NCBI GenBank assembly: GCA_016218635.1
Contig: JACRDJ010000094.1
Span: 1 to 6,205, forward strand
From: Candidatus Iainarchaeum sp.
GTDB taxonomy: Archaea > Iainarchaeota > Iainarchaeia > Iainarchaeales > JAFGBZ01
Direction of reading: 5' to 3'
DNA length: 6,205 bases
Shown here: one piece after another, positions 1 through 5,091 of the stretch
Layout of the letters: the number at the start of each line of letters is the position of its first letter
Position numbering within the stretch: position 1 is the first letter of the stretch
The notes under the pieces: generated by a model
Seen by the model: only the letters and a program-made list of their open reading frames with translations
Database searches by the model: none
What the model was told of the DNA's origin: nothing
Position numbers and translations under genes: made by a program

Positions 1-13
1 AAATTCACTCCAT

Positions 14-40
14 GGTAAAGCTTTACATTTAGTGTAAAGC
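14..40. promoter_or_regulatory. Operator 1 of the BlaI-like repressor (three half-sites)
   Basis: The core inverted repeat spans 20-40: left arm GCTTTACATT, centre T, right arm AGTGTAAAGC, with 9 of 10 pairs matching. It contains TACA and TGTA separated by five bases. A further half-site, GGTAAAG at 14-20, abuts the left arm, so that 15-26 (GTAAAGCTTTAC) is itself a perfect palindrome. The site lies just upstream of the repressor gene and recurs at 1225-1245, which argues for autoregulation. BlaI, MecI and CopY are known to bind TACA/TGTA dyads. Assigning this particular site to the neighbouring repressor is inference. Confidence 0.82.
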
Positions 41-46
41 ATTACG

Positions 47-56
47 TTTTTAAAGG
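47..56 (+). promoter_or_regulatory. Possible core promoter of the regulator pair
   Basis: An AT-rich block, TTTTTAAAGG, follows operator 1 and is the only obvious core-promoter-like element before the repressor gene. It could be an archaeal TATA-like element, or a poor -10 for the TTTACA at 22-27, but the spacing to that -35 is too long for a good bacterial promoter. The exact start site cannot be fixed from the sequence. Confidence 0.3.
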
Positions 57-97
57 TATTGCAGGGCACATTATGTATTACCAATAACGGGATGCCC

Positions 98-460
98 ATG
101 GACGTTTCAAAAATAAGCTTCAACAGGAAAGGACTCCATTCCATCGTAGGGGAACTGGAGGCGGACATTATGGAGTGCATGTGGCAGGACGGGAACCGGA
201 AAACCTGCCGGGACGTCTATGATTATATCAAGAAGAAAAACAACGTCGCCTACACCACGGTCTCCGTGACCATGGACCGCATGTACTCGCGCGGACTGGT
301 GGAACGCGAAATTGAGAAGGGCAAGGGAGGCCTTAAGTACAAGTACGGCACCAAGGTCTCCAAGGAAGAGCTCGCCAACAGCATTTCCAAAAAATTTGTC
401 CGGTTCCTGAAAACAACCTTCGGGGAACCGTCCATCGCCTATCTCAAAAAGAACATGTAA
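98..460 (+). CDS. BlaI/MecI/CopY-family transcriptional repressor
   Basis: A winged-helix DNA-binding repressor of about 120 residues, predicted cytoplasmic and dimeric. The N-terminal half shows the family pattern: GELEADIMECMW opens the first helix, followed by RDVYDYI, then the recognition helix YTTVSVTMDRMYSRGLVERE and a lysine/glycine-rich wing. The C-terminal helices (FVRFLKTTFGEP) resemble the BlaI dimerisation region. The paired-cysteine tail of classic copper CopY is absent, so direct metal sensing by that hook is unlikely; two cysteines lie near residues 22-31. The start is uncertain: ATG 98 has a weak GGG six bases upstream, while ATG 92 and TTG 59 are in frame. It sits 12 bases before a BlaR1-type protease, the usual partner, and operator repeats lie before both this transcript and the next. 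I infer that it represses both. Confidence 0.88.
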   Translation: MDVSKISFNRKGLHSIVGELEADIMECMWQDGNRKTCRDVYDYIKKKNNVAYTTVSVTMDRMYSRGLVEREIEKGKGGLKYKYGTKVSKEELANSISKKFVRFLKTTFGEPSIAYLKKNM

Positions 461-465
461 AGAGG
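461..465 (+). promoter_or_regulatory. Ribosome binding site choosing the GTG start of the protease gene
   Basis: AGAGG ends seven bases before GTG 473, a normal spacing. It is only one base from the alternative TTG at 467, and the ATG at 471 is out of frame and closes after about 12 codons. This favours GTG 473. Confidence 0.55.
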
Positions 466-472
466 ATTGAAT

Positions 473-1183
473 GTGGCATCAGAACTGGCATGCGTCAACA
501 GCTGCGTAATCGCCCAGGGCGCCCCCATCGCCTACCTCAACTATTTCCTGATTGCACTCATCGCCGCAAGCGCCATCGCCCTCATGTTTTTCCAGCGGAA
601 GCTCTCCATGAAAATCAGCCTCCTCCTCAAGGCCGTCCTGCTGACCGGCATTTTTTCCCTCCTCATCACCCTGCTGCTTGCTTCCGGAAACCATGATGCC
701 GGCATATTCAACGCCGTTCACACCAGCGCCCTGTTCCTCACCCTCATTTTCTTTGCCACCTCCTACCTGTTCACCCCCTTCATAGCACAGATCGGCCTCA
801 AAAGACACCAGGACAGCCGGATTGAGGAAATGCTGGCGGAATGTTCGGCCCGGATCGGAATCAGAACGCCGGGACTCTACATTTTCGAGGATGCGACCCG
901 GATGGCATTCGTGGTCTCCGCACTCAAAAAAACAGTTTTCATTTCAACCGGAATGATTCAAAACTTCAATGAAGAAGAACTGCGGATCGTGCTCATGCAC
1001 GAACTGCTCCACATCAAAAGCGGGTTCTTCAATGCGAAAAGATTCCTGCACTCCATCCGCGCGGGCTTCTTCGGCCTCCTGCCCGTGCACCTTGAAGAGC
1101 TGGACACCATCGAGGAAATGCGCCTTGACAATCAGCTCATGAAAGAAGGCCTCGACATCCAGCCCATACGGCAGAAACTCTGA
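473..1183 (+). CDS. BlaR1-like M56 membrane zinc metalloprotease lacking a sensor domain
   Basis: A membrane-embedded zinc protease of 236 residues, probably the signal transducer for the upstream repressor. Three hydrophobic segments lie near residues 18-40, 45-68 and 81-103. A cytosolic domain follows, with HELLH at 176-180 (two zinc ligands and the catalytic Glu) and EMRLD at 215-219, matching the ExxxD third-ligand motif of M56/BlaR1. TGMI and the FNEEELRIVL lead-in are also typical of the family. The protein stops soon after ExxxD, so the fourth membrane helix and the extracellular penicillin-binding sensor of BlaR1 are missing. With BlaR1 topology the short N-terminus would be outside the cell; it holds Cys7 and Cys11, which could sense metal or thiol state (inference). 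In the BlaR1 family the activated protease leads to repressor loss. Start GTG 473 was chosen by its AGAGG site. Confidence 0.8.
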   Translation: MASELACVNSCVIAQGAPIAYLNYFLIALIAASAIALMFFQRKLSMKISLLLKAVLLTGIFSLLITLLLASGNHDAGIFNAVHTSALFLTLIFFATSYLFTPFIAQIGLKRHQDSRIEEMLAECSARIGIRTPGLYIFEDATRMAFVVSALKKTVFISTGMIQNFNEEELRIVLMHELLHIKSGFFNAKRFLHSIRAGFFGLLPVHLEELDTIEEMRLDNQLMKEGLDIQPIRQKL

Positions 1184-1210
1184 TTCTTTCCCCCCACCCC
1201 TGATGAAAGG

Positions 1211-1218
1211 TTTAAATA
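1211..1218 (+). promoter_or_regulatory. Archaeal-type TATA box candidate for the eleven-gene operon
   Basis: TTTAAATA matches the archaeal TATA consensus exactly and is preceded by a purine-rich GAAAGG that could be a BRE. It would place the transcription start near 1238-1243, inside operator 2, so repressor binding would block initiation. It competes with a bacterial reading of the same region (see 1227-1254). Confidence 0.4.
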
Positions 1219-1224
1219 AACAAT

Positions 1225-1245
1225 GCTTTACATTCAATGTAAAGC
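1225..1245. promoter_or_regulatory. Operator 2 of the BlaI-like repressor (perfect palindrome)
   Basis: A perfect inverted repeat: left arm GCTTTACATT, centre C, right arm AATGTAAAGC, all ten pairs matching. It differs from operator 1 at only two positions and keeps the same TACA-five bases-TGTA geometry. It overlaps either reading of the promoter and lies 33 bases before the first gene of the long operon, as expected for a repressor site. Confidence 0.87.
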
Positions 1246-1254
1246 TTTTGTAAT
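1227..1254 (+). promoter_or_regulatory. Alternative sigma70-like promoter overlapping operator 2
   Basis: TTTACA at 1227-1232 (5 of 6 to TTGACA) is followed after 16 bases by TGTAAT at 1249-1254 (5 of 6 to TATAAT). If used, transcription starts near 1261, leaving a leader of about 17 bases, and operator 2 covers the -35. This is the bacterial alternative to the TATA box at 1211. Confidence 0.4.
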
Positions 1255-1277
1255 TCCGTAATGAAATAGAATTAATC

Positions 1278-1517
1278 ATGGACAATGAAAAAACAATTGC
1301 CGCCCTGCTGGTCCTTACGCTGGCAGCCGGAATCATCCTTCTGTTCCTTTCATTCCCCGGCGAAGCCCGGAAAACCGAAAACACTGCCCAGAACTTTGAA
1401 AAACTGACGGCACAGGAAAATCCGGATGACATCTGCGCGGTCCCGGCAGGAACCGACCCGAAAGAATGGAAAGACCACCTCAGCCACCACCCGGACCGGT
1501 ACGCTAAATGCCTTTAA
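1278..1517 (+). CDS. Small membrane-anchored protein with Cys/His-rich C-terminus
   Basis: A 79-residue protein of no family I can name. One hydrophobic segment (about residues 7-26) anchors it, and the rest is probably outside the membrane. The C-terminal 30 residues are polar and carry a compact set of possible metal ligands: Cys53, His67, His70, His71 and Cys78 (ICAVP, then DHLSHHPDRYAKCL). The pattern suggests metal binding or a redox-active pair, but this is inference. It is the first gene after operator 2. No convincing ribosome binding site precedes ATG 1278, unlike the internal genes of the operon. The next gene starts 17 bases after its stop. Confidence 0.78.
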   Translation: MDNEKTIAALLVLTLAAGIILLFLSFPGEARKTENTAQNFEKLTAQENPDDICAVPAGTDPKEWKDHLSHHPDRYAKCL

Positions 1518-1521
1518 TACT

Positions 1522-1526
1522 GGAGG
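1522..1526 (+). promoter_or_regulatory. Ribosome binding site setting the start of the tandem-repeat protein
   Basis: GGAGG ends eight bases before ATG 1535. The in-frame ATG at 1508 overlaps the end of the previous gene and has no such site, so 1535 is the better start. Confidence 0.7.
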
Positions 1527-1534
1527 AAAAAACC

Positions 1535-2395
1535 ATGACTGACGTGAAAAAAATTTTCACCGCAATCGGCCTCATCGCGGCCGCTGCACTGCTTGTATCC
1601 CTGTATGGAATCATCACCATTCAGGAAACGGCCGGAAAACTGAATGAGCGGAACATTCTCCTCTCCACCGGCCAGAATGCCGTGCCCACTCCACCGGCGC
1701 CCCTTCCGGCCGAAATCCGCATTACACTGATTAATTCCGCCCAGAAAGAAAGCCTGGTTTCCCTCCTACCGCTCGTCGGGCAGCTTCGGCAGATTCCTGA
1801 AATAAAAATTACGGCGGAAAAAAGCCTCGACATGAATTCGGATGAGGCCAGAGAACTGATTGAAAAGTACCGGATTGAAAAAATACCGGCCCTCCTGCTT
1901 GAAGGCGAAACCGGCAAGGCCGCCGTCCTGTCCCAGAACTGGCCGGCCCTGGGAAGCAGCGAAGCGGATGGCACCCTGGTTCTGAGGAACATTCCTCCCC
2001 CCTACCGGGAAACCGCCACCGGCCGGGTCCGCGGAATGCTTAAGGCCGTGTTTGTTTCCGTGCCGGACCAAAACGGCGTATTTGATGCAAGAGCTGTCTT
2101 CACGGAAATCCTGCAGAATGCATTCGGAATAAACCCGGCCGAAGAGGAAACCATCCGCTATGATTCAACGGAAGGAAGGGCCCTCGTGGAAAAATACCGG
2201 CTGGAAAAACTTCCCGCATTCATGCTTTCCGGGGACCTGAACGTTTATGCCGGATTCCCGGAGAACTGGCTGCAGATCGGAAGCCTTGAAGACGGAAACA
2301 TTTTCGTCTTCCGCAGGCCGGATGCCATCTCGGGAATCGGCTATTGGGACCTGAACAAAAACGAGGTCGTGGAAACGGCACGGGCCGGAAGCTGA
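1535..2395 (+). CDS. Membrane-anchored protein with two cysteine-free thioredoxin-like repeats
   Basis: A 286-residue protein with an N-terminal signal anchor (about residues 6-29) and a Pro/Ala linker, then two related domains of about 110 residues. The repeats are clearest in EKYRIEKIPA at 110-119 and EKYRLEKLPA at 219-228, each followed by an NW pair and a [LI]GS turn. A proline in a [IL]PA strand after a helix resembles the cis-proline region of thioredoxin folds, so I read each repeat as a thioredoxin-like domain. There is no cysteine anywhere in the protein, so it cannot do dithiol chemistry. A binding, scaffold or chaperone role beside the real oxidoreductases of this operon is more likely (inference). 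I do not recognise a named family; the thioredoxin-fold call is moderate, the tandem duplication is seen directly. Confidence 0.75.
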   Translation: MTDVKKIFTAIGLIAAAALLVSLYGIITIQETAGKLNERNILLSTGQNAVPTPPAPLPAEIRITLINSAQKESLVSLLPLVGQLRQIPEIKITAEKSLDMNSDEARELIEKYRIEKIPALLLEGETGKAAVLSQNWPALGSSEADGTLVLRNIPPPYRETATGRVRGMLKAVFVSVPDQNGVFDARAVFTEILQNAFGINPAEEETIRYDSTEGRALVEKYRLEKLPAFMLSGDLNVYAGFPENWLQIGSLEDGNIFVFRRPDAISGIGYWDLNKNEVVETARAGS

Positions 2396-2409
2396 ACGGG
2401 GAAAAAATC

Positions 2410-2619
2410 ATGATTGAAAAAATCGGGAACGAATTCAGATCCAATCACCTGGCCCAGATGGCCGTCTGCTGCATGTTCCCGGTAGTTCTGCTCATCGCGC
2501 TTCAATTGCTCGGCTTTAGTGGCTGGTGGGTGTATGGCCTTGCGCTCGTTGCCTGCATCGGCTCTCACCTGGTTATGGGTTATTGGAGCAGCCGGAAGGG
2601 GGAGAAATCATGTCATTAG
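2410..2619 (+). CDS. Small double-span membrane protein, possibly DUF2933-like
   Basis: A 69-residue protein with two hydrophobic segments (about residues 16-35 and 40-58) joined by a short turn, GFSGWW. The first begins with a vicinal cysteine pair (AVCCMFP), the second contains CIGSH, and the protein ends SCH, giving several possible metal ligands at the membrane. The layout recalls short DUF2933-type proteins seen near copper genes, but I cannot confirm the family by eye. GGGGA seven bases before ATG 2410 supports this start over a longer in-frame one at 2344. Its stop lies inside the next gene, a ten-base overlap that suggests translational coupling. Confidence 0.68.
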   Translation: MIEKIGNEFRSNHLAQMAVCCMFPVVLLIALQLLGFSGWWVYGLALVACIGSHLVMGYWSSRKGEKSCH

Positions 2620-2735
2620 AGTGGGAAAAATACAAGCCATGGGTCAAGAACGGTTTCTGGATTCTGGCATTGGTGATTGCCTATGTATTGATGCAGAAAG
2701 CCATGCATCCGGGCTGGACCCTGTTCGGCTACTAA
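2610..2735 (+). CDS. 41-residue single-span membrane protein
   Basis: A very small protein with a charged N-terminus (EWEKYKPWVK), one hydrophobic helix (about residues 14-29) and a short tail with MQKAMHPGW. It has no cysteine; Met and His in the tail could contact a metal, but nothing proves that. A strong GGGGGAG lies five bases before ATG 2610, and the gene overlaps its predecessor by ten bases, which supports real translation. No family recognised. Its stop codon is embedded in the ribosome binding site of the following redoxin gene. Confidence 0.65.
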   Translation: MSLEWEKYKPWVKNGFWILALVIAYVLMQKAMHPGWTLFGY

Positions 2736-2747
2736 GGAGGCCAAAAA

Positions 2748-3380
2748 ATGAACAATCAGGAACTGCTGGGAAAAATACTGCCCTTTATCGGAATCATACT
2801 GATGGCAGGACTTATTGGATGGGGACTGGCCACGGCCAATGGGAATACCCCGGCCGGGTTTGCGGAAGGCGATCAGGCCCCTGACTTCTCGCTTCCCATG
2901 GTGGGAGGCGGGGAATTCAAACTCTCCGAACTCAAAGGAGAAAAAAACGTCCTGCTCTACTTTCAGGAAGGAATCATGTGCCCGCCCTGCTGGTATCAGC
3001 AGGTGGACCTCGAAAAACAGAAAGCGGAATTTGACGCGCTCGACACCGAGATTGTGATGATTACCGTGGACCCGCCCGGAGCACTGGCACAGGCCAAGGC
3101 CCAGTACGGAATCAGCTCCGCCCTGCTCTATGACAACAGCCTCAGTGCATCCGCCAAGTATGACGTACTGCAGGACAGCATGCATCCCGGTGAACGGCCC
3201 GGACACGTTTTCGTGCTGATAGACAAACAGGGAACCATCCGGTGGAGGTATAGTGCCTACAAGCCCCCTCAAAACGGAGACCACCATTCAGGGGGAACCG
3301 GCACCATGTATGTTCCGGTGGATTTCATCCTCAACAGCATCAAAACCGGGCTTTCGGCCCAGGGAGCCGGCACTCCATGA
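2748..3380 (+). CDS. Membrane-anchored redoxin (AhpC/TSA-TlpA type) with CPPC motif
   Basis: A 210-residue thiol oxidoreductase, predicted to sit outside the cytoplasmic membrane on an N-terminal anchor (about residues 8-28). The redoxin fold begins at QAPDFSLP (about 44), with LYFQEGIMCPPCW carrying Cys78 and Cys81 as the redox pair. VMITVDPP and HVFVLIDKQGTIRWRY are the later core strands of AhpC/TSA proteins. A His-rich loop, GDHHSGG, near residue 180 could be a metal site. It is followed immediately by a CcdA-like thiol transporter whose ATG overlaps its stop (ATGA), a pairing that strongly suggests CcdA keeps this protein reduced. Its substrate could be peroxide, a disulfide or a copper protein; the sequence does not decide. 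AAGGAGG seven bases upstream fixes the start. Confidence 0.86.
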   Translation: MNNQELLGKILPFIGIILMAGLIGWGLATANGNTPAGFAEGDQAPDFSLPMVGGGEFKLSELKGEKNVLLYFQEGIMCPPCWYQQVDLEKQKAEFDALDTEIVMITVDPPGALAQAKAQYGISSALLYDNSLSASAKYDVLQDSMHPGERPGHVFVLIDKQGTIRWRYSAYKPPQNGDHHSGGTGTMYVPVDFILNSIKTGLSAQGAGTP

Positions 3381-4240
3381 TAGCGGGCTTTGTGGCCGCA
3401 TCCGTGCTGGCCGCGTTCCTCAGCGGGGCCGTCGCCTTCTTCGCGCCCTGCTGCATTACCTTTCTTTTGCCGGCCTACTTCGCGTTTGCCCTCAAGGAAA
3501 AAAAACAGATACTGAAAATGACGCTGGTGTTCATGCTCGGCCTGGCCACCGTTCTCCTGCCCATCGGCCTGGGGCTTGCCGGACTCGGACAGCTGGCCAC
3601 CCAGTTTCACACGGAAATATTCATTGCCGGCGGCCTGTTCATGCTGTTGCTGGGAATCTTTACCCTGGCCGGCCGGACGCTCGCCATGCCATTCAAACCC
3701 AAAACGCCCAGCATGGAAAAAATGGATATTCTGACCGTGTACCAGCTCGGGCTCTTTTCGGGTTTCGCCAGTTCCTGCTGTCTTCCGGTCCTGGCCGGCG
3801 TGCTCACCCTCTCCCTCATCAGTGCCTCATTCATTCAGGCATTCTTCCTGGGCTGGGCTTACGTACTCGGCATGGTGATCCCCCTGGTGCTACTGGCACT
3901 GTTCTGGGAAAAATTCAACCTGGCTGAAAGCCCCTTCATTAAGGGAAAAACATTCAGCCTGAACCTTTTCGGAAAACGCATGGAAATGCATTCCACCAGC
4001 CTGCTTTCCGGAAGCATCCTGACCATCATCGGCCTCTTCACGCTGGCCGCCGCATTCACCAACCAGATTACGGCCGCATCCTCCGAACAGATTGCATTCG
4101 CCATGCTGCTCAAACAGGTTCAGACCCGCGTGCTGGAAACCGCCCAAATAATTCCGGACTGGGCCTTCCTGGCTCTCCTGATCCTGGCAACCGTTTACCT
4201 GTACCGGCGGACTACCCGGAAAAAAGAGGAGAAGAAATGA
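3377..4240 (+). CDS. ccdA: CcdA/DsbD-family transmembrane thiol-disulfide transporter
   Basis: A 287-residue polytopic membrane protein with about seven hydrophobic segments. CcdA/DsbD proteins carry reducing equivalents from cytosolic thioredoxin to the outside through one cysteine in the first and one in a later helix. Here these sit in FFAPCCITFLLP (Cys25, Cys26) and FASSCCLPVLAG (Cys134, Cys135). Each position is a cysteine doublet rather than the usual single cysteine. The protein is longer than a minimal CcdA, with a loop near 185-205 and extra C-terminal helices before a lysine-rich end (RKKEEKK), which indicates a cytosolic C-terminus. The start overlaps the redoxin stop and its own stop overlaps the next start, both as ATGA, consistent with coupled translation. 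The thioredoxin-like gene at 4536 is a plausible cytosolic donor. Confidence 0.88.
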   Translation: MIAGFVAASVLAAFLSGAVAFFAPCCITFLLPAYFAFALKEKKQILKMTLVFMLGLATVLLPIGLGLAGLGQLATQFHTEIFIAGGLFMLLLGIFTLAGRTLAMPFKPKTPSMEKMDILTVYQLGLFSGFASSCCLPVLAGVLTLSLISASFIQAFFLGWAYVLGMVIPLVLLALFWEKFNLAESPFIKGKTFSLNLFGKRMEMHSTSLLSGSILTIIGLFTLAAAFTNQITAASSEQIAFAMLLKQVQTRVLETAQIIPDWAFLALLILATVYLYRRTTRKKEEKK

Positions 4241-4374
4241 ACTGCTGCGGCAATCAACCAAACCCCGATGAACCCAAAGAAGCTTCCCGGAATACCATCG
4301 GAATAACGCCATGGGTGGCACTGCTGGCGGGAGCCATCCTGCTGGCGGGTGTCTGGATTGTATTTTTGAGGTAA
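4237..4374 (+). CDS. 45-residue membrane peptide beginning MNCCG
   Basis: A small gene whose ATG overlaps the CcdA stop (ATGA). The product has a short polar N-terminus with a vicinal cysteine pair (MNCCGNQPNP), a linker, and a single hydrophobic helix at about residues 24-43 (WVALLAGAILLAGVWIVFL), ending in Arg. The cysteines would lie in the aqueous phase near the membrane, suitable for metal or disulfide exchange (inference). No family recognised. Reality is supported by the exact overlap at the start, a clean stop, and the next ribosome binding site beginning directly after it. Confidence 0.65.
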   Translation: MNCCGNQPNPDEPKEASRNTIGITPWVALLAGAILLAGVWIVFLR

Positions 4375-4376
4375 AA

Positions 4377-4381
4377 GGAGG
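4377..4381 (+). promoter_or_regulatory. Ribosome binding site of the YHS gene
   Basis: GGAGG lies eight bases before ATG 4390. An out-of-frame ATG at 4383 is too close to be used. This confirms a 49-codon gene that is easily missed. Confidence 0.65.
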
Positions 4382-4389
4382 AATGCAAA

Positions 4390-4539
4390 ATGACCAGGGA
4401 CGTCGTATGCGGAATGAACGTGAGTCCGGGAACCGCTCAAAGCACCTATCTGGGCGAAACCTACTATTTTTGCTGTTCCGGGTGCAAAAACCGGTTTGAA
4501 CAAAACCCCGAAAAATTCGTAAAAAAGGGAATGCCATGA
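4390..4539 (+). CDS. YHS-domain protein, 49 residues, probable metal binding
   Basis: A minimal stand-alone YHS domain. It shows VCGMNV near the N-terminus (Cys7), the tyrosine-rich strand YLGETYYFCCSGC (Cys28, Cys29, Cys32) and the closing FEQNPEKF helix, all standard for the family. YHS domains occur alone or fused to Cu(I) ATPases and other heavy-metal proteins, and are thought to bind metal through these cysteines. No signal or membrane segment is present, so it is probably cytosolic and could hand copper to the ATPase encoded nearby (inference). GGAGG precedes it, and its stop overlaps the thioredoxin-like start as ATGA. Confidence 0.88.
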   Translation: MTRDVVCGMNVSPGTAQSTYLGETYYFCCSGCKNRFEQNPEKFVKKGMP

Positions 4540-4793
4540 CAGAGATACTGCTGCTTTCAACGCCGGGCTGCGCTTCATGCGTAATCGCCAAAAAAATGCT
4601 CGAACGCCTGGCCAAAGAAATGCCCCTGCACATAACGGAAATAAACGTAATGAACCGGCCCGACCTGCTCGGAAAATACGGGTTTGGTTCCATGCCCGGC
4701 ATCATCATTGACGGAAAACTCGCGTTTTCGGGCGCGCCCGGGGAACCGGAACTCCGGGAAAGATTAATTAAGGAAGAATCCACTGAACACTAA
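4536..4793 (+). CDS. Small thioredoxin/glutaredoxin-like protein with CASC motif
   Basis: An 85-residue cytosolic thiol-disulfide protein. The strand ILLLSTPGCASC places Cys12 and Cys15 at the start of helix 1. ITEINV is the second strand, and GSMPGIIIDGK contains the cis-proline that faces the active site. Length and layout match minimal archaeal/bacterial thioredoxin-glutaredoxin proteins (thioredoxin_3-like) rather than classic 105-residue thioredoxin. Being in the same operon as CcdA and an exported redoxin, it is the natural candidate to feed electrons to CcdA; the required reductase is not in the window. Its ATG overlaps the YHS stop. A gap of 31 bases with a new strong ribosome binding site follows. 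Confidence 0.86.
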   Translation: MTEILLLSTPGCASCVIAKKMLERLAKEMPLHITEINVMNRPDLLGKYGFGSMPGIIIDGKLAFSGAPGEPELRERLIKEESTEH

Positions 4794-4824
4794 AAGCGGT
4801 TTTCATTAATCGGAGGAAATCATT

Positions 4825-5091
4825 ATGGAAAAAATCAGTGTGAAAGGAGCAGTCGTTTCGGGTGCCATCGCCAGCGGGGTCCTGCATGCCCTGATGGGAG
4901 GCTTATACATGGGCGCCCCCGGCATGATGACGGGTGTATACCAGATGATGATGTATAACTCCGTGCAGTTCGGCGTGACCTCGTTCTCGGCCACCGGCTG
5001 GATCGGGTCCGTACTAATCGGAGGATTATTCGGTGCCGTGCTGGGTTACCTGATCGCCGTTTCCTACAACTGGGCGGTTGCATCCAAATGA
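4825..5091 (+). CDS. Small double-span membrane protein (unknown, DUF5676-like end)
   Basis: An 88-residue protein with two hydrophobic segments (about residues 9-30 and 58-82) around a Met-rich middle, including GAPGMM and YQMMMYN. The C-terminal span is Gly-rich and ends LIAVSYNW, resembling the GxxxGxxIAxxYN ending of DUF5676-type membrane proteins; this match is from memory and tentative. The methionine cluster would suit Cu(I) contact (inference). GGAGG at 4812-4816 sets ATG 4825. Its stop overlaps the next gene's ATG, and the two products share a similar layout, so they may be paralogues or subunits of one complex. Confidence 0.72.
   Translation: MEKISVKGAVVSGAIASGVLHALMGGLYMGAPGMMTGVYQMMMYNSVQFGVTSFSATGWIGSVLIGGLFGAVLGYLIAVSYNWAVASK

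Noticed and set aside
59..97. N-terminal extension of the repressor from TTG 59
   Set aside because: The added 13 residues match nothing in the BlaI family, and the AAAGG before TTG is only two bases away. A start at 98 (or 92) gives the usual family length.
1184..1224. Possible terminator between the protease gene and operator 2
   Set aside because: There is a C-rich run but no inverted repeat followed by T residues, so readthrough from the regulator pair into the operon remains possible.
944..1432. A 162-codon minus-strand open frame spanning the end of the protease gene and the operon promoter
   Set aside because: It runs across operator 2 and the promoter, and overlaps the HExxH and ExxxD codons of the protease; no family features.
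2616..3287. A 223-codon minus-strand open frame across the redoxin gene
   Set aside because: The plus strand encodes an unmistakable redoxin with CPPC; the antisense product has no domain and no good start.
3253..3927. A 224-codon plus-strand frame overlapping the redoxin and CcdA genes
   Set aside because: It is Arg/His/Pro-rich with no recognisable domain, and is out of frame with the clear CcdA membrane protein.
3890..4783. A 297-codon minus-strand open frame antisense to the end of CcdA, the MNCCG peptide, the YHS gene and the thioredoxin-like gene
   Set aside because: Its translation is low-complexity and resembles no family, while the plus strand carries clear YHS, CASC and CcdA motifs with ribosome binding sites. 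It is a by-product of codon bias.
4794..4811. AAAA-GCGG-TTTT as a possible terminator inside the operon
   Set aside because: The stem is only four A-T pairs, too weak to stop transcription. The 31-base gap still allows co-transcription.
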